Shown here: positions 48,412 to 56,500 of the stretch, in pieces
Layout: the number at the start of each line of letters is the position of its first letter
How positions within the stretch are numbered: the stretch's first letter is position 1
From: Halomonas meridiana
GTDB lineage: Bacteria > Pseudomonadota > Gammaproteobacteria > Pseudomonadales > Halomonadaceae
Assembly: GCF_009846525.1 (NCBI RefSeq)
Contig: NZ_CP024621.1
Coordinates: forward strand, 930,001-994,000
Direction: 5' to 3'
Length of the DNA: 64,000 nt
The notes under the pieces: generated by a model
Seen by the model: only the letters and a program-made list of their open reading frames with translations
The model's database searches: none
Told to the model about the DNA's origin: nothing
Translations under genes and position numbers: made by a program

Positions 48412-48789
48412 ATGAAAATCTTGAAATTAGTGATGATGATTACTTTGTTTGCCGCCACGCCGACATGGGCAGAAAGCCTTACAGGGCCGCAGAATAATGC
48501 CGTTAGATCTGCGAATCTTTATCTCAGTATGCAGGGCTTTTCCCGAAGCGGGCTTATTCAGCAGCTCTCATCAGACTTTGGCGATGGTTATGAGGTTGCC
48601 GACGCAACCGTGGCAGTGGATAGTCTCGATATTGATTGGAACAAGCAAGCGGCTAAGTCTGCACAGCAGTACCTCAATATGATGGGCTTCTCTTGCCAAG
48701 GCCTTATTGAGCAACTTTCATCCAGTGCGGGCGATTGGTATACCGAGAGTCAAGCCACCTACGGGGCACGACAAGCAGGTGCTTGCTAA
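48412..48789 (+). CDS. Secreted protein with two Ltp (host cell surface-exposed lipoprotein) repeats
   Basis: 125 residues. Signal peptide cleaved after T-W-A; no lipobox Cys, so it is secreted or periplasmic. Two ~45-residue repeats follow: N-A-V-R-S-A-N-L-Y-L-S-M-Q-G-F-S-R-S-G-L-I-Q-Q-L-S and A-A-K-S-A-Q-Q-Y-L-N-M-M-G-F-S-C-Q-G-L-I-E-Q-L-S, the Ltp pattern (A..SA..YL....FS..GLI.QL). In phage TP-J34 the Ltp lipoprotein blocks injection by related phages; whether that applies here is inference. AACGGAG precedes the ATG at 8-9 nt. Confidence 0.8.
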   Translation: MKILKLVMMITLFAATPTWAESLTGPQNNAVRSANLYLSMQGFSRSGLIQQLSSDFGDGYEVADATVAVDSLDIDWNKQAAKSAQQYLNMMGFSCQGLIEQLSSSAGDWYTESQATYGARQAGAC

Positions 48790-48860
48790 TAGCCAACTGT
48801 AAGTCCTGACAAAGCGTTCAGGAATCGATGTCCTTACTTGCAGCTAGACGTAATGTTAAA

Positions 48861-49115
48861 TCAGTAGTGATACCGCAGCTGGGCAACAAGCAAAGCGTCG
48901 TCCGTGACCTTGTAAACGATGCGGTGTTCTTCGTTGATTCGCCGAGACCAGTAACCCGCGAGGCTGTGTTTAAGGGGTTCTGGCTTGCCGACTCCTTCAA
49001 ATGGCTCTCGCTTGATTTCTTTGATTAGCTTGTTGATTCGGTTGAGAATCTTTTTGTCAGTTTTCTGCCAGTACAAATAGTCTTCCCAGGCGTTCTCGGA
49101 AAAGATGAGCTTCAT
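48861..49115 (-). CDS. yoeB: YoeB-family mRNA interferase toxin
   Basis: 84 residues, the standard size. RelE-fold ribosome-dependent RNase: W-E-D-Y-L-Y-W, L-I-K-E-I-K-R-E-P-F-E-G-V-G-K-P-E-P-L-K-H, then G-Y-W-S-R-R-I-N-E-E-H-R-I-V-Y and C-terminal L-R-Y-H-Y with the catalytic Tyr/His. Its start overlaps the antitoxin end by 4 bp. Confidence 0.95.
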   Translation of the reverse strand: MKLIFSENAWEDYLYWQKTDKKILNRINKLIKEIKREPFEGVGKPEPLKHSLAGYWSRRINEEHRIVYKVTDDALLVAQLRYHY

Positions 49116-49363
49116 TCAAGAAGCTCCTTTTCCTGACCGCCCCCTTGCTCCAGCTCGCCAACGGATTCCAGTAAACGGCGGGCGTTCTTGGGCGCGCGCA
49201 GGAGATAGGCTGTCTCTTGCAGTGCTTCGTAGTCTTCGAGAGAGATCATGACCACGGATTGCGCCTTATTGCGGGTGATGATCATAGGAGAGTGGTCTTC
49301 ACAGACCTGCTCCATGGTTTTTGCTAGATTGGTTCTAGCGGCGGTGTAGCTGATGGCATCCAT
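49112..49363 (-). CDS. yefM: YefM/Phd-family antitoxin
   Basis: 83 residues. N-terminal Phd/YefM DNA-binding domain: M-D-A-I-S-Y-T-A-A-R-T-N-L-A-K and I-T-R-N-K-A-Q-S-V-V-M-I-S-L-E-D-Y; the C-terminal ~30 residues (G-E-L-E-Q-G-G-G-Q) wrap the toxin. It precedes and overlaps yoeB and autoregulates the pair through the palindromic operator just upstream. Such pairs often stabilise integrons. Confidence 0.94.
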   Translation of the reverse strand: MDAISYTAARTNLAKTMEQVCEDHSPMIITRNKAQSVVMISLEDYEALQETAYLLRAPKNARRLLESVGELEQGGGQEKELLE

Positions 49364-49373
49364 AAAGGGTGCT

Positions 49374-49427
49374 CCTGTACGCGATGTTGTTAACGTACAG
49401 AATAGCGTACAGGTTGGGGTTTGCCAA
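49374..49427 (-). promoter_or_regulatory. YefM-YoeB promoter and operator
   Basis: On the minus strand TTGGCA (49427-49422), 17-bp spacer, TATTCT (49404-49399). A perfect inverted repeat CCTGTACGC (49374-49382) / GCGTACAGG (49405-49413) overlaps and flanks the -10, and a third GTAC lies between (49394-49397). YefM operators contain the TGTAC core, so autorepression is expected. Confidence 0.75.
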
Positions 49428-49526
49428 TTGGCTTCGCAGCGTTCGGTTTTCTCCGCTTAAAAACAGCGGTTGAGCAGATGATGCCCATGAATCGTATCCC
49501 ACGCTAAGCCGTTGATAGGCGATTGC

Positions 49527-50348
49527 TCACACCATCATTAAACCCTGCTTGCGTGTTGGCGGCGCGTAGGCGGCATCAATCTCTGCCAAATCCTCGTCAT
49601 CGAGCCTAACGTCATCTGCATCAGCGTTCTGTTTAAGGTGGTCCAGATTTACGGCTTTAGGAATCGCGATCACGCCGGGGTGTCGCAGTGCCCAGGCAAG
49701 CGCGACTTGCGCGGGGGTGGCGCTGTGTTTGTCGGCGATGCGTTGCAGAGTAGCGTCACGAAGTAGCGCGCCGCCTTGCCCGATGGGGCAGTAGGCCATG
49801 AGCGGCATGTGGCGTTGGGCTTGCCAAGGCAGCAGGTCGTATTCAATGCCCCGGGCGCCGGGGTTGTAGAGCACCTGATTGGTGGCGCAAGCGGGCGCGT
49901 TTAGTTCTTCTAGGTCGTCAACGTCGAAGTTTGACACGCCCCAGCGCAGGATCTTGCCCTGTTCGCGCAGCCGCTCAAACGCTTCCACGGTTTCGCTCAG
50001 CGGGTACTGGCCGCGCCAGTGCAGCAGATATAGATCAATCGTATCGGTGCCCAATCGGCGCAGGCTGCGCTCGCAGGCGGCTTGAACACCTTGGGTGCTG
50101 GCGTTGTGCGGGTAAACCTTGCTAACCAGATACACCTCATCGCGCCGCCCGCGAATGGCTTCGCCAACGATTTCTTCAGCGCCGCCTTCGGCATACATCT
50201 CGGCGGTATCGATCAGCGTCATGCCCAGGTCTATACCTTCACGCAGCGCCCTGATTTCAGCCTGCCGCTGCCCGGCATTCTCACCCATATGCCAGGTGCC
50301 CTGGCCGATACGGGGTACGCTGACGCCGCCTAGCTCAATCGTCTGCAT
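49527..50348 (-). CDS. Aldo/keto reductase
   Basis: 273 residues. Full (beta/alpha)8 AKR set: D-T-A-E-M-Y-A-E-G (Asp and catalytic Tyr near 48-53), K in L-V-S-K-V-Y-P (~77), H in L-L-H-W-R-G (~110), and N-terminal R-I-G-Q-G-T-W. NADPH-dependent reduction of a carbonyl; substrate unknown. GAGAGTGAG upstream of the ATG. First normal gene after the island; GC content is back to that of the chromosome. Confidence 0.9.
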   Translation of the reverse strand: MQTIELGGVSVPRIGQGTWHMGENAGQRQAEIRALREGIDLGMTLIDTAEMYAEGGAEEIVGEAIRGRRDEVYLVSKVYPHNASTQGVQAACERSLRRLGTDTIDLYLLHWRGQYPLSETVEAFERLREQGKILRWGVSNFDVDDLEELNAPACATNQVLYNPGARGIEYDLLPWQAQRHMPLMAYCPIGQGGALLRDATLQRIADKHSATPAQVALAWALRHPGVIAIPKAVNLDHLKQNADADDVRLDDEDLAEIDAAYAPPTRKQGLMMV

Positions 50349-50546
50349 ATCTCACTCTCCTAGTGTCATTTCCTGCTGTGATGTGGTTCTGACTGCCCAA
50401 GGCCATCGCCGTTCATGCTCCCATCGTAGACGATCCGCTTTGAAGGTGGTGAACGAGAGAAGATCAATGAGCACAATTCTGAGATCATGTCAGAAGCTAC
50501 CCATTCCGACCCTAGTGGCAGCTTTCAATGAACCAGAGGAACCCAA

Positions 50547-51011
50547 ATGGCCGAATACACCGCTTCTATTCAGTGGGCCCGTGGGGCCGATGAAGCCTTT
50601 CTAGATCAGCGCTATAGCCGTGGGCACGAGTGGGTGTTTGATGGCGGCGTTCGCGTGCCTGCGTCGTCATCGCCTCATGTGGTGCCGTTGCCTTATTCGG
50701 TCGAGGCCAACGTCGACCCGGAAGAGGCGTTTGTGGCCTCGCTCTCCAGTTGCCATATGCTGTTCTTCCTCGCCATTGCCGCGCAGCAGGGTTTTGTCGT
50801 GGAAAGCTACGTGGATAACGCGGTGGGTGTGATGGAGAAGGGCAGCGATGGGAAGATCGCCATGACCCAAGTCACGCTGCGGCCAAAGGCGGTGTTTGCA
50901 GGAGAGCCACCCTCAATGGAGGCGCTTGAGCAGATTCATCATGCTGCCCATGAAAAGTGCTTTATCGCTAACTCGGTTAAGACCGATGTGGTGACCGAGA
51001 TTCAGCATTAA
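50547..51011 (+). CDS. OsmC/Ohr-family protein
   Basis: 154 residues. Two redox-active Cys: S-S-C-H-M-L near residue 73 and E-K-C-F-I-A-N-S near 132, the spacing of OsmC-type peroxidases that break down organic hydroperoxides. R-Y-S-R-x-H-x-W at residues 26-33 and P-E-E-A-F-V-A-S-L-S-S-C are the family's YjbJ/Ohr-like blocks. GAGGAACCCAA precedes the ATG. Confidence 0.9.
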   Translation: MAEYTASIQWARGADEAFLDQRYSRGHEWVFDGGVRVPASSSPHVVPLPYSVEANVDPEEAFVASLSSCHMLFFLAIAAQQGFVVESYVDNAVGVMEKGSDGKIAMTQVTLRPKAVFAGEPPSMEALEQIHHAAHEKCFIANSVKTDVVTEIQH

Positions 51012-51116
51012 AGTCGTTAAGTCGTTGGCTGCTGGAGCATGGTATAGCAAAACGTCATGGCAGCGGTTAGCCTAAACGGTGGGTTAGTCACGCTCATTGA
51101 GCATATAGGCGTAGCC

Positions 51117-51644
51117 ATGGAAGATACCTCTAACGTCACGCTGGCGTTGGCAGACGCATCGGCATTTGAAGCGTTCAAGCAAGAGTTAAAAGCCTCATTT
51201 AGTGTGGCGGTGGAAGAGACGTTTGGCGCAGTGGAAGCGAGCTTGATTCCTTCCGACGCCGATATCGACAACTCTCTTACCGCACCAGATGCCGTGGTGC
51301 ATCACATACTGCTAGACGGCGTGAAAGTGGGCGGCGCGATTGTGACCATTGACGAAGCCACTCAGCACAACGCGCTGGATCTGTTCTATCTCTTACCCAG
51401 CACCCACGGGCGTGGCGTGGGCTATCGTGCCTGGCAAGCCATCGAGCAGGCGTACCCGCAAACGCGGGTATGGATGACCCACACGCCTTATTTTGAAAAG
51501 CGAAACATCCACTTTTATGTCAATAAGTGTGGTTTTAAAATTGTCTCTTTTTATAACCGTTATTACCCCTTACCCGATGATGAAGAGCGGGGTAGTAAGG
51601 CGCATAAGCTTGAGTTTTTTGGCTTTGAGAAAGTCATGAGGTAA
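51117..51644 (+). CDS. GNAT-like N-acetyltransferase
   Basis: 175 residues from ATG 51117; a longer in-frame start at 51057 adds 20 residues that do not look like a GNAT N-terminus. Acetyl-CoA-binding loop V is seen as [15 protein letters not shown] near residue 105-120, followed by the N[11 protein letters not shown] block near the end. Substrate unknown. Next gene is another GNAT; similar size but different sequence, so no recent duplication. Confidence 0.75.
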   Translation: MEDTSNVTLALADASAFEAFKQELKASFSVAVEETFGAVEASLIPSDADIDNSLTAPDAVVHHILLDGVKVGGAIVTIDEATQHNALDLFYLLPSTHGRGVGYRAWQAIEQAYPQTRVWMTHTPYFEKRNIHFYVNKCGFKIVSFYNRYYPLPDDEERGSKAHKLEFFGFEKVMR

Positions 51645-51666
51645 CTCTCGGAAAAAGGATTTTAAA

Positions 51667-52137
51667 GTGACCGTAAGAGCTGCAGAAAGAACCGATATTG
51701 CCGCTATCGCCCAGGTGTATCAGGCCTGTTTCCCCCGCGAGAAAAACCACGTCAAGTGGATAGAGGCGTCGTTTAACGCCTACCCAAAGGGCGTTTACTA
51801 CGTGGTCGAAGTGGAAGGCCAAGTGCGCGGTTATATTCTTTGGTGCGTGAAGAACGGCTTTCGGGAAAAGAGCATTATCGAGCTGGAACAAATCGGCATT
51901 CACCCAGATGCGGCGGGTAAGGGGCTGGGTAAACAGCTTATTGTGGAGTCGCTAGCGCTGTTCAAAGCCCACGTGCGCCGCCAGGGCTGTGGCGTGGGAG
52001 CGGTGATGGTAACCACCTCGGAAGGCAACTTCGCAGAGAAGCTATATCAATCTACGCTAGGCGTCTCCCGCGCGGCGGTGATTAGTGGCTATGGCTCAGG
52101 GGATGAGGTGATCTTGTATAACGCCAGCGTGGAGTAG
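51667..52137 (+). CDS. GNAT-family N-acetyltransferase
   Basis: 156 residues, GTG start with AAGGA 7 nt upstream. Core motif A: I-G-I-H-P-D-A-A-G-K-G-L-G-K-Q-L-I (R/Q-x-x-G-x-G/A variant, residues ~78-94) and the N-F-A-E-K-L-Y C-terminal block. Generic cytoplasmic acetyltransferase; substrate unknown. 22 bp after the previous GNAT, probably the same transcript. Confidence 0.88.
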   Translation: MTVRAAERTDIAAIAQVYQACFPREKNHVKWIEASFNAYPKGVYYVVEVEGQVRGYILWCVKNGFREKSIIELEQIGIHPDAAGKGLGKQLIVESLALFKAHVRRQGCGVGAVMVTTSEGNFAEKLYQSTLGVSRAAVISGYGSGDEVILYNASVE

Positions 52138-52180
52138 CGCGAAAGCGGTGGCGTATTAAAAATTCCTTAAGGAGAAGGAA

Positions 52181-52609
52181 ATGAAAGGCGAGTGCCTGTG
52201 TGGGGAAGTGGCGTTTAAGATTGCAGGCGAGCTGCCTCATCTGTACCAATGCCACTGTTCGTTATGCCGTAAGGCAACCGGTGCCGCTGCTAATGCGGCC
52301 ACCTTTGTGCAGAGCGAGCAGTTCCAGTGGCTTTCGGGGCAGGGGAATATCCGTTCTTATCAGCGTGAAAGTGGCTACCGAAGCGATTTTTGCGCGACAT
52401 GCGGCAGTCCGGTACCCAACCAACTGCTCGGTAGCGACTGGATGTGGGTGCCAGCAGGGTTATTAGAAGGTGATACCACTGCCAGGGTCGCCGTCCATCT
52501 TCACGTGACCTCTGCCGCCGCCTGGGAGCAGGAAGCCGCCCACTGCCAGCGCTTTGATGCCTCCCCCGAGAGTCTACAGGCGCTGCACAGCGCACTTCAG
52601 CAGGTTTAG
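52181..52609 (+). CDS. GFA/CENP-V family zinc protein
   Basis: 142 residues. Four Cys pairs bind zinc: C-L-C-G near residue 5-8, C-H-C-S-L-C near 27-32, and C-A-T-C-G near 72. The family includes the glutathione-dependent formaldehyde-activating enzyme, though most members have unknown substrates. AAGGAGAAGG precedes the ATG. It has the usual size of the one-domain proteins. Confidence 0.9.
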   Translation: MKGECLCGEVAFKIAGELPHLYQCHCSLCRKATGAAANAATFVQSEQFQWLSGQGNIRSYQRESGYRSDFCATCGSPVPNQLLGSDWMWVPAGLLEGDTTARVAVHLHVTSAAAWEQEAAHCQRFDASPESLQALHSALQQV

Positions 52610-52666
52610 CCAGAATAGCGCTACACTCACCTCGAACCTTTTCCTCACTGCTTAGGAATGCACACA

Positions 52667-53548
52667 ATGAATCACCGTCAATCACGCTGGATGCGTGCTG
52701 CGCTGTCGGCTTGCTTATTTTTCGCTTCTGCCACTGTTATGGCGCAGGAGGATCGGATTGCCGCTGAGCTTGAGCGCATAGAGCAAACTCTGGATGCGCG
52801 CATTGGCTTTGCTGCCCACAACATAGCCACAGGCCAGCGCTGGGAAGTGAATGCGGATGAGCGCTTTGCCATGTCCAGCACCTTTAAAACCCTGGCCTGC
52901 GGCGCGCTACTGGAGCAGGTGGATGAGGGGCAGCTGGCGCTGGAAACCGAGGTCAGTTTTGAAGCATCGGAGTTGGTGACTTACTCGCCGGTCACCGAGC
53001 AGTACGCGGGCCACCAGCCGATGACGCTGTTTGAATTGTGCGATGCCACCATGACCACCAGCGACAACACCGCTGCTAATCTCGTGCTGCAAGCGTTAGG
53101 TGGGCCGGAAGCCATCACGGCGTTCGTGCGGAGTATGGACGACCCCGTTACCCGCCTAGACCGCTATGAGACCGAGCTAAACGAGGCCACCCCAGGGGAT
53201 GAGCGCGATACCACCACGCCCAACGCCATGCTGGCCACGCTGGAAAAGCTGGTGCTTGGAGATGTGTTATCAGATGAGTCTCGCCAGCAGTTGGAAGCGT
53301 GGATGATGGGCAATGCGGTGGCGGATGGCCTGTTCCGTGCCGCCATGCCGTTTGATTGGATAATTGCGGACAGAACCGGCGCAGGCGGTTACGGCTCACG
53401 CTCAATTACCGCGATTATTTGGCCACCGGAGCAGGCACCCACCGTCGTGGTGCTTTATATCACCGAAACCGAGGCATCATTTGAAGAGCGCAATGCGGCT
53501 ATTGCTTCTTTAGGTGAAGTGGTTCAAGAATCGTTGGCAGCTCATTAA
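52667..53548 (+). CDS. Class A beta-lactamase, CARB-like with RTG triad
   Basis: 293 residues. Signal peptide (cleaved after V-M-A). Serine nucleophile motif S-S-T-F-K (SxxK), S-D-N, the Omega-loop E-x-x-L-N in T-R-L-D-R-Y-E-T-E-L-N, and R-T-G in place of the usual K-T-G (D-R-T-G-A-G-G-Y-G). RTG marks the CARB/RTG branch of carbenicillinases, which also share T-S-D-N-T-A-A-N, G-G-P-x-A-I-T and G-D-x-R-D-T-T-T-P as here. Start ATG at 52667 chosen because AGGA lies ~9 nt before; an in-frame ATG at 52658 is too close. Lies next to ordinary chromosomal genes, not in the integron, so likely a resident gene. Confidence 0.93.
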   Translation: MNHRQSRWMRAALSACLFFASATVMAQEDRIAAELERIEQTLDARIGFAAHNIATGQRWEVNADERFAMSSTFKTLACGALLEQVDEGQLALETEVSFEASELVTYSPVTEQYAGHQPMTLFELCDATMTTSDNTAANLVLQALGGPEAITAFVRSMDDPVTRLDRYETELNEATPGDERDTTTPNAMLATLEKLVLGDVLSDESRQQLEAWMMGNAVADGLFRAAMPFDWIIADRTGAGGYGSRSITAIIWPPEQAPTVVVLYITETEASFEERNAAIASLGEVVQESLAAH

Positions 53549-53549
53549 T

Positions 53550-53585
53550 AAAAAACGGGGGGCCAATTGGCCACCCGTTTTTTTA
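53550..53585. terminator. Bidirectional terminator after beta-lactamase
   Basis: Stem AACGGG...GGCCAATTGGCC...CCCGTT with A run before and T run after; two mismatched bases split the stem. It also lies after the mntP stop on the minus strand. Confidence 0.75.
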
Positions 53586-53658
53586 TAAAAGCGCTTAAGT
53601 AGAGTTGCTAAATCGCTAACCGTTCTGGCGTTATTGAATTTAGCGAATGACGGTAAGC

Positions 53659-54219
53659 CTATAAAATCCCCGTATGCTCCACCACCACCATTACTCCAAT
53701 CCCAATCAGCACGACCCCGCCTACAAGTTCTGCCCAGTGGCCAACGTATTTGCCCAGTTTGTGGCCTAGCAGCGTCCCCATGGATGCCATGACGGTGGTG
53801 GCAAGGCCAATGGCGAGGCTGGTGGTAATGATGTTCACGTCGATGAACGCCAGGCTAGCGCCTACCGCCATGGCGTCTAAGCTGGTGGCAGTAGCCGTCA
53901 GTATCAGCAGCCATAGCGTTTGTTTGCGGTGTGCTACCTTTTCTTCTTTTTTCAGCCCTTCATGCATCATGTGCAGGCCAATGATGAAAAGTAGGGTGAA
54001 CGCCACCCAGTGGTCCCAGGCTTCGACGTACTGTTGAGACGCCTTGCCAGCCACCCAGCCCAGCACCGGTGTCATCGCTTCGATGATGCCAAACACCAAG
54101 CCAATACCCAGGGCATGTCGGAAGCGGGGCTTGCTGAGTTCGGCGCCTTTACTGATGGAGGCTGCGAATGCATCCGCCGACATGGAAACCGCAAGAAACA
54201 GTAGCGCAACAGGCGTCAT
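53659..54219 (-). CDS. mntP: Manganese efflux pump MntP
   Basis: 186 residues, six spans, standard size. L-A-V-S-M-S-A-D-A-F-A-A-S-I-S at the start of span 1 is diagnostic, with mid-protein D-A-M-A-V-G-A-S-L mirror motif (metal-binding Asp residues). Exports Mn2+. ATG at 54219 chosen; a longer frame upstream has a Phe/Tyr/Lys-rich N-terminus without family support. The 200-bp AT-rich upstream region shows none of the yybP-ykoY riboswitch core that controls mntP in E. coli. Confidence 0.94.
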   Translation of the reverse strand: MTPVALLFLAVSMSADAFAASISKGAELSKPRFRHALGIGLVFGIIEAMTPVLGWVAGKASQQYVEAWDHWVAFTLLFIIGLHMMHEGLKKEEKVAHRKQTLWLLILTATATSLDAMAVGASLAFIDVNIITTSLAIGLATTVMASMGTLLGHKLGKYVGHWAELVGGVVLIGIGVMVVVEHTGIL

Positions 54220-54445
54220 GGTAGATAGGCTCTTTAGATAAAACGCGATCTTTAAAATGCTTACTTGAGTGTAAAAGGAGAATATTGAATAGCGCTGAAT
54301 CCTATCAGGTTTTTTGCTGGTAACAAGGCGGTTTGCGAAAAATAAAGTTTGTAATAGCGAACAAACATAGCTTTGGTTAACAATGTGTCTACTAGCTGAT
54401 TTTGTTGGTGTTTTGACGTTTAGTTGCATAGTGGTTAAATGAAAA

Positions 54446-54477
54446 GCCGCCTGGTTGAAAACGTCAGGCGGCTTTTT
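54446..54477. terminator. Terminator of the CDP-alcohol phosphatidyltransferase gene
   Basis: Stem GCCGCCTG / CAGGCGGC with an 11-nt loop, flanked by A run and T run on both sides. On the minus strand it follows the stop at 54507 by about 35 bp. Confidence 0.8.
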
Positions 54478-54506
54478 AAAGACGCATTATTTAACGCCGA
54501 TTAGAA

Positions 54507-55226
54507 TTAGCGATGTTGATACAGCCACTTAACATCCACGCCGAAAGAGTAAACCAGCGTGACTAACGCGCTAAACGCAAGCAGCCCTGCTAACAAAGGC
54601 GAAGTCAGTGGCGTTAACGCCAACAGCATCGCCACGACCTGCCAGACGCACACGGCTTTGCGGCGGTAGCTCTCATTAAGCGGTGCATCTAGCCAAGGGA
54701 AGAGAAGGCTAGCGGCCACGAATAAGTAGCGCATGCCGCCAATCAGCAGCACCCACAGCCCCAGCCCCTCTTCCATGATCAAGCCAACACAGAGCAGCAT
54801 GATCAGCAGGGCATCCAGTTCCATATCGAAGCGCGCGCCAAAAGGCGAGTGGCTTCGGGTGCGGCGGGCAATCCAACCATCCACGCCGTCCAGTAGTAGA
54901 GCAATGACCGAGACACCCAGCCATAGCCAAATGGCATCGATGAAAGCGTCACTCACCAGCGCGCCCGCAACCAGAGCGACCAGCACCGCGCGTCCTAGTG
55001 TCACCCGGTTGGCCCAACCTAGCGGGCCATGGGGCCAAAACACCAAGATCAAACCGCTGATGAGCGTATAGAAGATACCGGCTGCCCACCAGTTGGCGGC
55101 GCTTGCCATGAGCGGCGCGAGCAGCATGCCCATACCCACGAGAAACAGCGCGCCTATTAGCAGCTCGAGACTGCTGAACAGCCGCTTGGGCAGTGGGTAG
55201 GAGGAGGAGTTAGAAACAGGCGGCAT
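54507..55226 (-). CDS. CDP-alcohol phosphatidyltransferase
   Basis: 239 residues, 6-7 spans. Exact CDP-alcohol phosphotransferase signature D-G-x2-A-R-x8-G-x3-D-x3-D in D-G-W-I-A-R-R-T-R-S...F-G-A-R-F-D-M-E-L-D (about residues 115-137). It transfers a phosphatidyl group from CDP-diacylglycerol to an alcohol. No acyl-CoA or inositol signature picks a substrate. It is divergent from the next gene cluster, with 259 bp between starts, and belongs to it by content: a lipid-linked head group would fit the glycosyltransferase and flippase-like protein there. Confidence 0.88.
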   Translation of the reverse strand: MPPVSNSSSYPLPKRLFSSLELLIGALFLVGMGMLLAPLMASAANWWAAGIFYTLISGLILVFWPHGPLGWANRVTLGRAVLVALVAGALVSDAFIDAIWLWLGVSVIALLLDGVDGWIARRTRSHSPFGARFDMELDALLIMLLCVGLIMEEGLGLWVLLIGGMRYLFVAASLLFPWLDAPLNESYRRKAVCVWQVVAMLLALTPLTSPLLAGLLAFSALVTLVYSFGVDVKWLYQHR

Positions 55227-55485
55227 GGTGGCTCACGAAGCGGCGCGGTCGTCCGCAGTTGAAATTAGTGATGCAATAATTTATCTATGTACCATTATTG
55301 TATAGGCTGTATGGTGGTTAGCATCCCAAAAAGTTCCCCACTTAAACAATGTTGAAGGTTGGCAAGCGTTAATAGACCGATTGCTTTTCTACGCTAAGCT
55401 ATAGGTGAGCCATTGAAAAGTCGCCATATCTTAGTAACGTTAAGATCAACGGATGGAAACAGCGCTTCAACGATAAGGAAATGTC

Positions 55486-56466
55486 ATGTCGGCGCCTGAT
55501 ACGGCGGTGGCCTTTTGGGTAACGCACCCAGGTCACGGCGAACTGCAGCAGGAAGAGCTGCCCACAATAGATACATCAGAAGTGCGTGTTCGTGCCCTGT
55601 ATAGCGGCGTGAGCCGCGGCACGGAATCTCTGGTGTTTCATGCCCGCGTGCCGGAAAGCGAAACTCAGCGGATGCGCGCTCCTTTCCAGGCCGGAGAATT
55701 CCCCACCCCGGTAAAGTACGGTTACTGCAGCGTGGGTCGTGTGACTCACGGCCCTGATTCACTTCTCGATAAAACCGTGTTTTGTCTTTATCCCCATCAG
55801 GATCACTACGTAGTGCCTGCCGACAGGGTGGTGCCGGTCCCTGATGACGTACCTGCCCAGCGCGCCGTGCTCACTGCCAACATGGAAACCGCCCTCAACG
55901 GCGTGTGGGATGCCAACCCCATGTTGGGTGAGCGCGTCTGCGTGATGGGCGCAGGCGTGGTGGGGGCGCTGGTGGCGTATTTGTGTGCGCGCATTGCGGG
56001 GGTCGAGGTCACGCTGGTCGATATCAATCCCGAGCGTGAATCTCTTGCCCGCGCCCTCGGCGTACCGTTTTCCCTGCCTGAACAAGCGCCCAACGATCAA
56101 GACTGCGTGATTCACGCCAGCGGCCACCCGGACGGTCTGCGTCTGGCTATGGAGCGGGTCGGCAATGAAGGGCGTGTTATCGAGATGAGCTGGTTTGGCC
56201 AAGGGGAGGTGGCACTGCCCCTCGGCGGGGCTTTCCATTCCCAGCGGCTGACTTTGCGCGCGAGCCAAGTGGGTCAGCTGCCTGCCAAGCTGCAACCGCG
56301 CTGGAACTATCGCCGCCGCTTGAGCGTGGCGCTACGTCTGTTGGCGGACCCCGCCCTGGAGGCGTTGATCAGCAGCGAGTGCGATTTTATCGATTTTTCT
56401 CAACGAGCCCCGGCGCTGTTTAGTCCACAGAGCACGGCGCTTTGCCACCGAATTCGCTACCCCTAA
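55486..56466 (+). CDS. MDR-superfamily (zinc-type alcohol dehydrogenase-like) oxidoreductase
   Basis: 326 residues. GroES-like N-terminal half (V-R-V-R-A-L-Y-S-G-V-S-R-G-T-E) and Rossmann half with V-C-V-M-G-A-G-V-V-G-A-L-V (NAD(P) loop near residue 155). Catalytic-zinc Cys/His pattern of true alcohol dehydrogenases is not evident, so it may be a zinc-free member. Start preceded by AAGGAA. First gene of the co-directional run MDR-PTPS-GT/MT-UPF0104; probably oxidises or reduces a pathway intermediate. Confidence 0.85.
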   Translation: MSAPDTAVAFWVTHPGHGELQQEELPTIDTSEVRVRALYSGVSRGTESLVFHARVPESETQRMRAPFQAGEFPTPVKYGYCSVGRVTHGPDSLLDKTVFCLYPHQDHYVVPADRVVPVPDDVPAQRAVLTANMETALNGVWDANPMLGERVCVMGAGVVGALVAYLCARIAGVEVTLVDINPERESLARALGVPFSLPEQAPNDQDCVIHASGHPDGLRLAMERVGNEGRVIEMSWFGQGEVALPLGGAFHSQRLTLRASQVGQLPAKLQPRWNYRRRLSVALRLLADPALEALISSECDFIDFSQRAPALFSPQSTALCHRIRYP

Positions 56467-56500
56467 ACCCCTTAACCGTTAGTTTCCGACTGGAGTTGCC

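Noticed and set aside
43190-48800. CRISPR array
   Set aside because: The repeated palindromes are attC sites of differing sequence and length at gene ends, not short regular direct repeats.
48840-48860. GTTAAAT as a fifth attC core near yoeB
   Set aside because: No RYYYAAC partner and no palindrome within 60-140 bp; single 7-mer is expected by chance.
54220-54480. Possible yybP-ykoY manganese riboswitch before mntP
   Set aside because: None of the conserved core segments could be found on the minus strand; region is AT-rich and weakly structured.
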